Assembly: GCA_964016985.1 (NCBI GenBank)
Contig: OZ024826.1
Location: 72,179,768-72,243,767 of the forward strand
DNA from: Anodontia alba
Lineage: Eukaryota > Mollusca > Bivalvia > Lucinida > Lucinidae
Reading direction: 5' to 3'
DNA length: 64,000 nt
The notes beneath the pieces were generated by a model. It had not been told where the DNA came from. It was given only the letters and a program-made list of their open reading frames with translations, and did no database searches. Of the stretch, positions 33,780-46,012 are shown piece after piece. Each line of letters starts with the position of its first letter. Positions within the stretch are counted from its first letter, which is position 1. The translations under genes and the position numbers were made by a program.

Positions 33780-34674
33780 AAAGTAAGCCATTGAACGTAC
33801 TGCGAACAGATCTGACCAAGGTTTAAAGGGGACATTTTAGAGAAAACTAATTGGAACTGCTTTTAGAGAAAACTGATTGGTTTAAAGTGGCTTTGTCACG
33901 GTTTCCTGTCAGCAAAGTAGCAGTTGGATTACCTTTCAGCAGACTGTGTAGAGGTTACCTAACTCATCAGTGGTTCAATAAAGAAAAAAATATATAAATT
34001 ACTTCTCAACACTTCTTAACAAATATGAGTGTTCAACTACAAACCAAAACTAAGAGCAAAATAAAACCACAGTAGAACCACGGATACCCCGACACAAGCC
34101 GTCTAGAAAAGTCTTGAGGTTGGAACGTCACTGAATCTTTGGCCCAACCAACCGCCGTGTAATTAACGAGGATAGCTAATTTTAGCCTTGATTGGGTTAA
34201 CCACTAAGCATGCAGTCTGTCACATATCACCATTATATCCTATCCATTTTTATCTATTGATAAGCTTTTTGAATTGTTCTGAAAAATAAGACTTAATAAC
34301 AATATTCCCAAGTTTGTAAAGTAGATCACCATACAACTCTGGTTCTGACAGGATATGTTTTACATACAGTAATATTCAGTTTACACCATATGATTTTGGA
34401 ATTGGTGTACAATTCTGGAGCTTCTGTAAACAAGTCTTGCCTATAGTCAATTAAGACGCCCATGTATGCACCATCCCTGTCTTTCCGGTGAGCGTCAAAA
34501 GATTCTGGAAAAATTTCTGCGTTTTCTGAGTTTATATATATACTCGTATGTTTTATTTTTTATTGATCTTATTATCAGGTATTCCTTCATATTCCACGAA
34601 GAATTTCAGTAACTTTTCAGGAGATGCACACTACTGATTATACAGCACAAGAGACATCAGTATATACATCTGTT
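33780..34674. other. Anonymous stretch between LINE and giant inverted repeat
   Basis: A short direct repeat, AGAGAAAACTAATTGGAACT / AGAGAAAACTGATTGGTTTA, lies at 33839-33885. Otherwise I see no feature. GGTTGGAACGTCACTGAATC and CAACCAACCGCCGTG near 34120-34160 resemble sequence at about 9385 and may be another repeat. Confidence 0.45.
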
Positions 34675-37600
34675 AGACCTTGGGACGGTCATAGACCCCC
34701 CTCCCCAGGGGGAATTTTGTACACTATAATTTTCTGAAACTACATTATATAAAAAACAAAATGACACATGTTAGCCCTCTGGCGATTGGGGCGTTTAGGT
34801 GTAACAGCCATGTTACCAACGTTACCCTCAAAACAATAGAATTACTTTGGTGTAAATACTAAACTATTCATATTCTTACTTACTAGCATGTTATCTGCTA
34901 CCAATGCATGTGGTTTTATAGAGACATGTATCTTGATTTGTTGGACTCTCAATTGTGATATAACTATTACATACGTTAATTAAAGTCAAAAACGTTATAT
35001 ATATAAGTTTTCTGATACACTGTTTTGGTTGACTATGACCAGTCAGTGACTAGAAATTTAATCTAATACTGTTTTACAATAGATAAACACTATAAATCCT
35101 CCCTTGTAAATCAAAAAATGAAAACAAGCCATCATGACTAAGCAAATGACGTAAGAAACAATAAAACAGCCTGAATTTCTTATCTGAAAAGTATCGTTAT
35201 TTCAAACTCTCTTAACACTTAATTGGCTGTGGTTGCAATTAGTTCGATGTATTAAATTATCATGATTGGACTAATGCATTATAAGCTTTGAATAAATGCT
35301 TTATACACTTCTTAATGTTACTTATGTTACTTTTTTGAGTGATACTTTATCTGTATCATATAAATGGCTGTTGATACTTTGTACATACAAGTGAAAGGAC
35401 ATCAGCTCTAAAATTCTTTTAATAACAAACAAAGTAAATTATTTCTCAGATACTTTTATACTTTTGTGAATTAAGTGAAATAAAAAACCCAAAAAACTCG
35501 CCAATCCTCTGCTGATTGATAATTGTATCTTTAAAAAATATAGTAAAATGTATAACAAATACAGAAATGTTCCCTTTTCATACATACTCTTCATTGCTTA
35601 TCTTCTATGCATAAAGCTGATATTCTAAAACTTAAATCCATCTAGACTGCCAGAAATATTTCACACTTAATACTGTTACACATGTTATATGTCAGTTTAA
35701 GTGCTGTGATATCAGAACATTGTTTCCTATAGACAGTGTTTGCAGGAGAAAGCTCTCCATTAGTAAAAATACTGTATACTTTCCTAATCTCAACTCAAAA
35801 GCATGGATAAAGTGAAAACAAACATTTTGAGGGCATCAATTATTCAAGGAGAACTATTTCATAATTTAAGTTTACATAAAAACGCAGTGGTTATCACAAT
35901 GATAATAACATCACACATATATCAACACTATACTGCATTTTTAAGTTATCTCTAAGATGCAGCCAAATACATAGCATACACAGTTTGGCACTTCTCTGTT
36001 GCCACAGTGTATAAAATAAAACATTTTAAGCTGGCTAGAAGACAGTTTGCTTAAAAAATCTGCTTTATTATGAAATACCTTGTAAAAAACCCAACACATA
36101 TAGGTCAGTCATACATTATATAATATTATGACATTCAATAAATGATTACCATATTTATCATCTATATAGTGATAAGAAAACCTTTATAGATATAAAATTA
36201 TACAAGAGTCTTGTTATTTTTATTAGTGATATTAGTAATGAGAATAACACACAACAACATTAATCTTACCGATTTCCATTCTCTTTGTTACTTCATAATG
36301 GAGCTCTAAAATGTGTAATTGATAATCAAAAGGTGATAGTAGGAAATAACTAATAGGATCGGGTTTGTCTCTGAGCCTTATAAATGGGGATAATATAACT
36401 GAAAAGAGCGCTTGTGTCTTTGTGCCTTATATGCCTTACGACAGTCTGAATTAGATTTTGCTGCCAAGAAACTAAAATGAGGTATTAAAAACCTTCTTTG
36501 GTCCCTACCTCTGATATACCTTCTATTACTAGATTATTTTAATGCCAAGATAAGGTATTTAATTCTGACCTTTTATTTCCATTGCAATCTCAGACATGAA
36601 AATGACCTAGTGCCTGCTGAATGTCAATGATTCTGTTAAGGTAAATAGTTTATTACATTTTCATTTACCTAACATGTCTGGTAACGTATGTTACACAACT
36701 GTGACTGCTATTCTTAATCAGATCCTTGCATATTTTCACTTTGACTGTTACAACTTTTGTTGTGGTTCTAAAGACAGACCCTACCAAAATAAAACAAATA
36801 ATGGATTTTAATTACTATTATTAAAATCCCATGTTCTTTAAGGCCGTTTTCCTTCTGTCCAGACACTGATCATATTTGAGACATACTCTTGTGCTTCAAA
36901 TACAACTGTTGCTGCTCAGAATACATATTCTGATACTAAGAATAACTTCTCTAGTTCCTCTCATACAGTTAAAACCAAAGTCATATGTAAGTATGTAATG
37001 CTGACTATAGCTAATCATATCCAACAATATTGATCTGATTTTTATTCATGAGTTTCAGCTAAGAACCGATAGTTTATGTTATAACAGAAAAATGAACAAA
37101 TATATGCATGAAACAGATGAAAATCAGGTTGCATACCACTCTTGTTTTCAACATAAGAGTGGAGTTAATCTCTAAAGGTGCTAAAGTCACTGAATTGCTC
37201 TGGTATATACTTAATGTCATTGGGCTATGTATGTTTCTTAATTTCCCTAATGTTACACACTTATCTTTAAGGATAGTTGTTTTCTGTGTATTAAAACAAT
37301 AAAGTAACACTGTTTATTTTGGGGAAAATCATATTACAGTAAGGCAAAGTGTTATATGATTTACTTTATGTAATTTTAATGTATCAGCCTAGTTGAATGC
37401 TCAGTCTGATCAGTCTTTGCAGTCTGCTTGAAGAAGCTGGGGTGTTTGCTATTCATTGAGCATGCAGGGAAGACAATGACCAGTCATCACTGTGTTCACA
37501 GGCCCTATATGTCCTGTGGTAGTGAACATTGATAGTGAATAGTTTGTTTTAATGATAGTGGACATTTTGTTTTAGTCAGGACTACATGTAAATGCTACTC

Positions 37601-39136
37601 TGGTATTAAATAATGCATTTCTTGGCATGAGATTATGCTTGTACCAATATTGTTTAATCAGAAATAATGGTTTATGTTACATACATTAAACATGTAACAA
37701 AGACTTTGTGGTCAACTTCATAATATGCAATGTTTTAATATATAAATTTGAAGGTCATTAACAAAAATCATAAACAAAAATCAGTGTAGCAAGCTATAAT
37801 ATGGATCTTCTTAATATACCAATAAAATTCTTGATTTGCTAGGTTAGTTAGATTGCAGATAAATGAATTACCTACGTAAACACATAATAATGTAACAGAA
37901 TAAATAAGGCGAAAGTGTCATTTTTATCCTCTCATTCTGAAAATATGAAGTTACAGAACTTTATTATTCTAAAACTGAGTATTAATTCAAGTGATAAGGG
38001 TATAGGTAAAGACCTTTACAGAGACAAAAATCCCTTAAAATTAAGACATAAAGGTGTTACATATGTTACCATTGATAAATTATTAAGCAAAGTCATGTGA
38101 GGGTCTGACATATAATTCATCTGTAGATATTTTATTTAGACATAAATAAATTATAAGTACATGTATTTGTCATACATTAAAAACTTCAGGACAGTATTCA
38201 GTATTTTATGCAAAAGTGGCCATAATGCAGATAGCAACTTTGCTGTTAACAGTATTGAATGTATATAACTGATGAATGTATATTACTGACAAAGACTTGC
38301 TACATTAAATTTAGGATTTTGGAAATGCTTACAAAAACTTCAAAAGGATGCAAAACAGAGGCATTAAAAACTGATGCAGAATACCATACAGAAAACCACT
38401 AAAGCCCACAATATGTAGATATTTTAGACGTTACCTATGTTACTATGGGCAGAATAATATGGCAGAGACAGGTTTTAATGCGCCTATATATCTCATATTA
38501 CTAAAATATAATGCTACAAATAAGAATTCACTTTATTTGTACAACTTCTAGGCTGCATTTGGTGTGATAATATTTGAAAATGATTTTTTGAATGTTACAT
38601 TTCACAATGGGGTGGAATTGCTTAACACCCAATAACTGACAAAGTATAAAAGCTGGAGAGCTCTTGATTGTAGCTTTGGAAAGGAAATTTAAATACCTTG
38701 TCACAAATTACAAAGTTAAGGTCAAAGGGGCGATGTACAATCTACGAAAATGAACTGTACAAGTTAAAATACTTCAATTAAAAGGGTACTGTAGAAAATG
38801 TAACATGTGTAACACCATATAAGGCCAAAAAGAATTTTTAAACATCACAATTTGTAGCTAATGGACTTTTCTGTAACTTCATATATTTAGTTGGATCATA
38901 TAATTGCTTTTGCTCCAATTCTCATAGGTTTAATAGTTTCTTATTGTATTATACTTTTTGTACGGGTAACGAATGTAACAGGCTGTTACTGGGTAAAGCC
39001 CCGCGTCGCCAGATGGCTAACATGCTGCAAATTACTTGCAAGGTAATAGGCTATAAGAAAAACATGGTCTACAAAATTCCCCCTGGCAGTGGGGGTGGGG
39101 GGCGGGGGAGGTAAACCATAGCTGGCCAGCGACCTA
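34675..39136 (+). mobile_element. Left unit of a giant inverted repeat (4.46 kb)
   Basis: This unit and 39612-45478 are reverse complements along their whole length, at roughly 85-90% identity by eye. Outer ends are AGACCTTGGGACGG (left) and CCCAAGGTCT (right). Within the unit the two ends also face each other: CCAGGGGGAATTTTGTA and ATGTTAGCCCTCTGGCG at the left, CGCCAGATGGCTAACATG and TACAAAATTCCCCCTGG at 39007-39090. So the unit looks like a transposon with ~130-bp imperfect terminal inverted repeats. No transposase or other conserved protein is readable. Seven 14-bp GTTAC/GTAAC-N4-GTTAC/GTAAC sites lie in it. Confidence 0.85.
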
Positions 39137-39611
39137 TGTGCAGTTTGATACATTTGCTCCATTTCAATTAAAAATGTTAGTGCTAACTGATTTTGCTGCT
39201 CCCATGAACCCATCTGAGGAGCCAAGAACATCCTTGACAAGAACAGCGAAGGCTTCGTAAGGTTATCTGGATGTACAGGCTGAGTCTTTTTCGCATAATA
39301 CTATTTTTAATCGGTTAACATCAAGCAAGACTATACGACATGAAATAGACAAGACATGTGTCCAAAGTACACAAATGTCCCCGCCCTTTGCTCTTTGCCC
39401 ATATGGCAACAAAATCTGAATGCATAAATTTCAACAACTATTTTCTAAATGATCAATTTGATCTGATACATTTTGACTCCTAGCCCTACCTGGGCATGAC
39501 CCAGGGACAACTCTAGTTAAAAGTTTAGGTCTGGGTAAGTAGCATACCAAATTTCAACTTCCTAGCTTAAAAGGTATTCAAGTTATGGCCTCCAAGAGAA
39601 ACATGGACGTA
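39137..39611. other. Spacer between the two arms of the giant inverted repeat
   Basis: 475 bp that do not pair with one another. 39420-39520 contains TAGCCCTACCTGGGCATGAC, the complement of CCTGGGTCATGCCCCAGG-type sequence in element A, so part of the spacer is a minus-strand fragment of that family. Confidence 0.6.
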
Positions 39612-40705
39612 ATAGGCCGCTTGCCACCCCCTCCCCCCACCCCCTCTCCACCTCAACCAGGGGGAATTTTGTAGACCATGTTTTTCTTAAAGCCTATTAT
39701 CTTGCTAGTATTTTGCAGCATGTTAGCCATCTGGCGATGGGGGCATTACCTAGTAACGGCCTATTACAGTTGTTATACCCCTACAAAACATGTAGTACCA
39801 CAGGAAGCTATCAAACCTATGCAAATTGAAGCGTAAGTAATTATATGTACCAACTAAATATATGAAGTTAAGCTGAGCCAATTAGATACAAAATAAGATG
39901 TTTAAAAGTTCTTTTTGGCCTTACATGGCGTTACTTATGTTACATTTTCTACTATACCCTGTAGAATTGTGTATTTTAGCTCAAATAGTTCTTTTTCTTA
40001 GATTATGCATTGCCCATATGACATTAACTTTGAAACATATGAAAAGGTATTTTAATACCCTTTCCAAAGCTGCAAATATTATCTCTCTAGCTTTCATACT
40101 TCGTCAGTTATTGGGTGTTAAGCAAAGTCGCCCCACTGTAAAATGTAATATTGAAAAAAATATTATTACATATTATCACATCAAATGCAGCCTAGAAGTT
40201 GTACAAATAAAGTGAATTCTTATTATGGCATTATATCTGAGTAACACCTGTCTCTGCCATATCATACTATCCATAGTGACGTAGGTATCACCTAAAATAT
40301 CTACATACTGTTGGCTTTGGTGGTTTTCTGCATCAGTATTTAGTGCCTCTGTTCTGTATCATTTAGAAGTTTTTGTAAGCATTTCCAAAACTGCAGATTT
40401 AATGCCGCTATTCTTTGTCAGTTACATACATTCAATACTGACAACAGCAAAGTTGCTATCTGCATCAAGACTACTTTTGCATAAAATAATGAATACTGTA
40501 ATGAAGTTGTATGTATGGCAAATGCTTATAATATCTTTATGGCTAAATAAAATATCTACAGATGAATTATATGTCAGACCCTTACATGTCTTTGCTTAAT
40601 AATTTATCAATGGTAACATATGTAACACCTTAATGTCTTAATTTTAAGGGACTGTTGTCTCTGTAAAAGTCTTTACCTATAATTTTATCTCTTGAATTAA
40701 TACTC

Positions 40706-40843
40706 AGATTTAATGTTTTGGTGTGAGATCTGCATTGCGTGCAGCAAGCCAGCTACCTGGAAGGAGGCCCACTGATGTGGATGTTGCCCCTATACCTGCA
40801 TGTTAATCAAAAAGCCGATGATGATGATGATGATGATGATGAT
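40706..40843 (+). mobile_element. Arm-specific insertion ending in (GAT)n
   Basis: The left arm runs straight from its counterpart of ACTCAGATTTAA to TTTAGAATA. Here about 138 bases intervene, starting near TTTTGGTGTGAGATC and ending in nine GAT units (40816-40843). A short microsatellite-tailed retroelement is plausible. The Asp run in the open frame here comes from the GAT repeat. Confidence 0.6.
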
Positions 40844-42615
40844 TTTAGAATATTTTTACAGAATAAAATGATAAAAATGACACAGTTGCCTTATTTATTC
40901 TATTACATCATCAGGTGTGTTACGCCGATAATTTCATTTATCTGCAGTCTAGCTTACCAGTGCATATCAACTCAAGAATTTTATTGGTATATTAAGAAGA
41001 TCTGAATTATAACTTGCTAAACTAATTTCTGTTTATGGTTTTTGTTTATGACCTCCAAAATCTATTTAAAAACATGGAACATTATGCAGTTTACCACAAA
41101 GTCTTTCTGTTACATGTTTAATGTAGGTAACATAAAACATTATTTCTGATTCAACAATATTGGTACAAGCGTATTCTCAGTGCATGTATTTAATACCAGA
41201 GTAGTATTTACATGTAGTCCTGATTAAGCAAAATGTTTACTATCATAAGCTGCCGTAGGACATACAGGGCCTGTGAACACATCGATGACTGGTCAATGTC
41301 TTTTCTGTGCGCTCAACGAATAGCTAAGGAACCCAGCTTTCTTCATGCAGACTGCAAAGACTGATCAGACTGAGCGGGCAACCAGGCTGATCTGAGTCTT
41401 TGCCAGGTGCACAAGTCAATTATTAGTTTTGTCATGCTGTGTACATGAAAACACAAAATAAATCATACAGTAATATGATTTTACCCCAAAACAAACAGTG
41501 TTGCTTTATCTCTAAAATATACAGAAAACAATAATCCTTAATGATAAGTGTGTAACATTAGGCAAATTTAGAAACATACCTAGCACAATGAAATTAAATA
41601 TATATTAGAGCAATTCAGTGACTCTCAGTAAGAGATTAACTCCACTCTTGCTTTGAAAACAAAAATGGTATGCAACTTGATTTTCATCTTTTCCATGCAT
41701 ATATTTGTACATTTTTCTATTATAACATAAACTACCGGTACTTAGCTAAAATTCGTGAATAAAAATCAGATCAAACTTGTAAGATATAATTAGCTATAGT
41801 CAGCATTACATATTTACATATGAATTTGAAATTAACTCTCTGAAATGACCTAGAAAAGGTATTCTTAAAGTCAGAATATACATTCTGAGCAGCAACAGTT
41901 GTATTCGAAGCACAAGAGTATGTTTCAAATTTGTAAATTTAAAGACTGAAAAGGGCCTAAAAGAAATCAGACTTTAATAATAGTAATGAAATTCATTGTT
42001 TTATCTTATTTGGTAGGGTCTGTCTTTAGAAGCACAATAAAAGTTGTAACAGTCTAAATGGAGATATGCAAGGAGTCTGATTAAGAAAAGCAATTACAGT
42101 TGTGTCACATAGGTTACCAGACATGTTAGATAAGCAATAATATCTGGTAGCGACATTTTATATTGGTATTAAACTATTCACCTTAACAGAATCATCAACC
42201 ATCAGCAGGTACTAGGTCATTGTCATGTCTGAAATTGCAATGGAAATAAAAGGTAGTATTAAAAAACCTTATCATATCTTGGCATAAGAATAATCTAGTA
42301 ATACTTGGTATATCAGGGGTAGGCACTGAAGATGGTTTTTTATATCTCATTATAATTCGGCAGCTTAATCTAATTAAGACTCTGCCATAAGGCATAAAGT
42401 CACAACCAATCCTATCAGTTCTGTTATACTGTCACCATTTATATAAGGCTCAGAGATGCATCCAATCCTATCAGCTATTTTATACTATCACCATTTTGAC
42501 CATCAAGTACACATTTTGGATGGCCATTATAAAGTAACACAGCAAATGGAAATCGTTAAGATTAATGTATATTATTCTTATTACTTTTATCACTAACAAA
42601 ATTTATAACAAGACT

Positions 42616-43893
42616 TTAATTGCCCCCCGCCTTTTCGAAGAAAACTGGAGGGACACTATTTCGGCTTTCCGTGGTGCGTGGTGCGTGGTTCTGAATTTTT
42701 AGTAGGTACATTTTCCCCTTAACTCCACCCATAGTTATTGTCCAATCCTTTTGAAACTAAACAGGGGCTTTTAAGATGGTCTGAAGATATGCATGTGGTT
42801 TTTTCAGAATCCTGAAATTATTTTTTATCACTTTTTACACATTTTGAACTTAGACATTTTTTGAGTTCTAATATTACAGAAGTCTATAGGGAGTAGGTAC
42901 CTTGTCCCCTTAACTCCTACAACAGTTTTTGGCTGATCCTTTTGAAACTTTACATGGGCTTTTAGGATGGCCTGAAGATATGCATGTGGTTTATTCAGAA
43001 TCCTGAAATTATTTTTATCACTTTTTACACATTTTGAACTTAGACATTTTTTGAGTTCTAATATTACAGAAGTCTATAGGGAGTAGGTACCTTGTCCCCT
43101 TAACTCCTACCACAGTTTTTGGCCGATCCTTTTCAAACTTTACATGGGCTTTTAGGATGGCCTGAAGATATGCATGTGGATTTTTCAGAATCCTGAAGTA
43201 ATTTTTTATTACTTTTTCTGCATTTTTAACTTAGACATTTTTTTGAGTTCTAATATTACAAAAGTGTATAGGGGGTAGGTACCTTGTCCCTTTAACTCCT
43301 CCCATAGTTTTTGGCCGATCCTTTTGAAACTTTACGTGGGCTTTTAGGATGGCCTGAAGATATGCATGTGGTTTTTTCAGAATCCTGAAATTATTTTTTA
43401 TTACTTTTTACACATTTTGAACTTAGTCATTTTTTGAGTTCTAATATTACAGAAGTCTATAGGGAGTAGGTACCGTGTCCCCTTAATCCTACCACAGTTT
43501 TTGGACGATCCTTTTCAAACTTTACATGGGCTTTTAGGATGGCCTGAAAATATGCATGTGGATTTTTCAGAATCCTGAAATAATTTTTTATTACTTTTCC
43601 CGCATTTTTAACTTAGACATTTTTTGAGTTCTAATATTACAAAAGTGTATAGAGAGTAGGTACCTTGTCCCCTTAACTCCTCCCATAGTTTTTGGCCGAT
43701 CCTTTTGAAACTTTACATGTGCTTTTAGGATGGCCTGAAGATATGCATGTGGTTTTTTCAGGATCCTGAAATAATTTTTTATCACTTTTTCTGCATTTTT
43801 AACTTAGAGACATAACAATAAATATTTATCTGCTAGAGATAATACCCCTCAAAACCAAATTCAAAGGCGGGGGACGAAACTTCACTGAACTTG
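42616..43893 (+). mobile_element. Tandem-repeat-cored element H (191-bp units) in the right arm
   Basis: It starts TTAATTGCCCCCCGCC, continues TTTTCGAAG and GAGGGACACTATTTCGG, and ends AAAGGCGGGGGACGAAAC then CACTGAACTTG. Six units carry GAGTAGGTACCTTGTCCCC; GTAGGTAC occurrences near 42701, 42893, 43083, 43275, 43466 and 43656 give a 190-192 bp period. The left arm provides the empty site (complement of CAAGAGTCTTG), and no flanking duplication is visible. No protein is encoded. Confidence 0.85.
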
Positions 43894-45556
43894 CTTGTAT
43901 AATTTTATATCTATAATGGTTTTCTTATCACTCTATAGATGATAAATAACAGTAAACATTTACATGTATTTAATGTGTATGTCATCAAATTATATTCTGT
44001 ATAACTGACCTATACGTGTTGTTTTACATGGTATTTCAAAATAATGCAGATTCTTTTGAAACAAACTGTCTTCTAGCCAGCATAAAACATTTTATTTTAT
44101 AAACTGGCAACAGAGAACTGCTGAGTATTTGGCTGCATCTTAGAGATGACTTAGAATTGCAGTGTAGTGTTGATATATGTGTGATGTTATTATCATCGTG
44201 ATTACCACTGCATTTTTATATAAACTCAAAGAATAGATTTTTTCTTGAATAATTTGTGCCCTCAGAATGTTTGTTTTCACTTTATTCATGCTTTTGAGTT
44301 GGTATTAGAAAAGTATACAGTATTTTCATTAATGGAGCTGCACTGAAGAGATTTCTCCTGCAAACAGTGTCTATAGGAAACTATGATCTGATATCACAGC
44401 ACAAAGACTGACATATAACGTATGTAACAGTATTAAGTGCGCAATATTTCAGGCAGTCTAAATGGATTTAAGTTTTAGATTATCAGTTTTATGCATAGAA
44501 CATAAACAATGAAGAGTTCATATCATGTAAGTATGTATGAAAAGGGGATATTTCTGTATTTGTTATAGGGTACATTTTACTATTTTAAAGATAAAATTAT
44601 CAATCGGATACACCAGCAGAAGATTGGCGAAGTTTTTTTTGTGTGTTTTTTTTTCACTTCGTTCACCAAATTATAAAGGTATCTGAGATATGATTTACTA
44701 TGTTTGTTATTAAAAGAATTTTAGAGCTGAATTCCCTTCACCTTTATGTACAAAGTATTAACAACCTTTTATACAATGTAGATAAAGTATCACTCAAAAA
44801 GTAACATATGTAACATTAAGAAATATATAAAGCATATGTTCAAAGTCTATAATGCATTAAACGAATCATAATAGTTAAATGCATTGTTCTAAGTGCAACG
44901 ACAGCAAATAAAATGTTAAGAAGTTTGAAATTACGATACTTTTCAGAACAGAAGCTTATATATAGGCTGTTTTAAAGTAACTATCGTTCCTTTTGTCATT
45001 TGCTCAGTCAAGCTGGTTTGTTTCCATTTCTCGATGTAAAGGAGGACATACAGTGTTTATCTATTGTAAAACAGCATTAAATGTCTAGTCACTGACTGGT
45101 CATAGTCATCTAAAACGTTGTATCAGGAAACTTATATACGAAGTTTATGGCTTTTAGTAACATATATAAAAGTTATATCACACGACACTGACAGTTCAAT
45201 ATATTAAGATACCTGTCTCTATAAAACCACATGCATTGGTATCAAATAGAATGCTAGCTAGTACCAATATGGATATTTAGTATTTACACCAATACATTTT
45301 TATTGTTTTGAGGGTAACGTTGGTAACATGGCTGTTACAGGCAAACGCCCCCACCATCGCCAGAGGGATAACATGTGTCATCTCATTTCTTATATAATGA
45401 AGTTTTAGAAAATCATGGTGTACAAAATTCCCCCTGGGGTTGGGGAGGAAAGAGGGTCTAATAGCCGGCCCAAGGTCTATACATGTTAATGTAAATTTGT
45501 ATGTATTGTAAACTTAAACATATTGTAAATATTGTAACTCTCGATAAATCAAGTTC

Positions 45557-45589
<33 letters not shown>

Positions 45590-45590
45590 T
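45557..45590. repeat. (ACTT)n microsatellite
   Basis: Eight to nine ACTT units. It lies just outside the right end of the giant inverted repeat. Confidence 0.9.
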
Positions 45591-46012
45591 CAACATTTAT
45601 TAGATTCTGGTTACGAACGTGGCATAACGCACATACAGATGCAATATCACGGCAAAACACTATATGCCCCACTGCTGTCCTCTGCAGGTAGGGCATAAAA
45701 ATAGTATAATGATGGATTCCTGAAAGTTTGGTTCACTTGTGCAATACTAATATATATAACAGTTCACATACACTTCTAGTATACAAATGCATGCTAAAAA
45801 TTAACATAGAAAATCAATGGCATAAGCAGTTGTTATAAAAGGGGCTGATTTTTAGTAATTTCATAGAATGAGTAGTTGCTCCTCTAGTTAAAACTGACTG
45901 CTTTTGCGAAAGCTAACACCTTTATAATTCTCATAATACTAGTAAAAATCTTGCCTGAGATATTTGACTGTTACCTATGGAACACCAAAACTGTCTTACG
46001 GTGTTATATTTC

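Larger units (their letters stand above)
39612..45478 (-). mobile_element. Right unit of the giant inverted repeat (with two insertions)
   Basis: It is the reverse complement of 34675-39136. Length is 5.87 kb, because it contains a 1.28-kb element (42616-43893) and a ~140-bp (GAT)n-tailed insertion (about 40706-40843) that the left unit lacks; without these it is about 4.45 kb. Clear landmarks: GAGGGTAACGTTGGTAACAT at 45311 opposite the site at 34806-34826; CAAACAGTGTCTATAGGAAA at 44363 opposite 35727-35746; GGTAACATATGTAACACC at 40612 opposite 38053-38070. The palindrome-family segment at 41255-41430 matches 37380-37510 in the left arm, so it predates the duplication. Confidence 0.85.

Noticed and set aside
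40739..41005. Frame with a run of aspartates
   Set aside because: The run comes from the (GAT)n microsatellite of an arm-specific insertion.
34675..45478. Assembly or cloning artefact as the source of the giant palindrome
   Set aside because: The arms differ by many substitutions and by two insertions and are separated by a unique spacer; an artefact would give identical arms.
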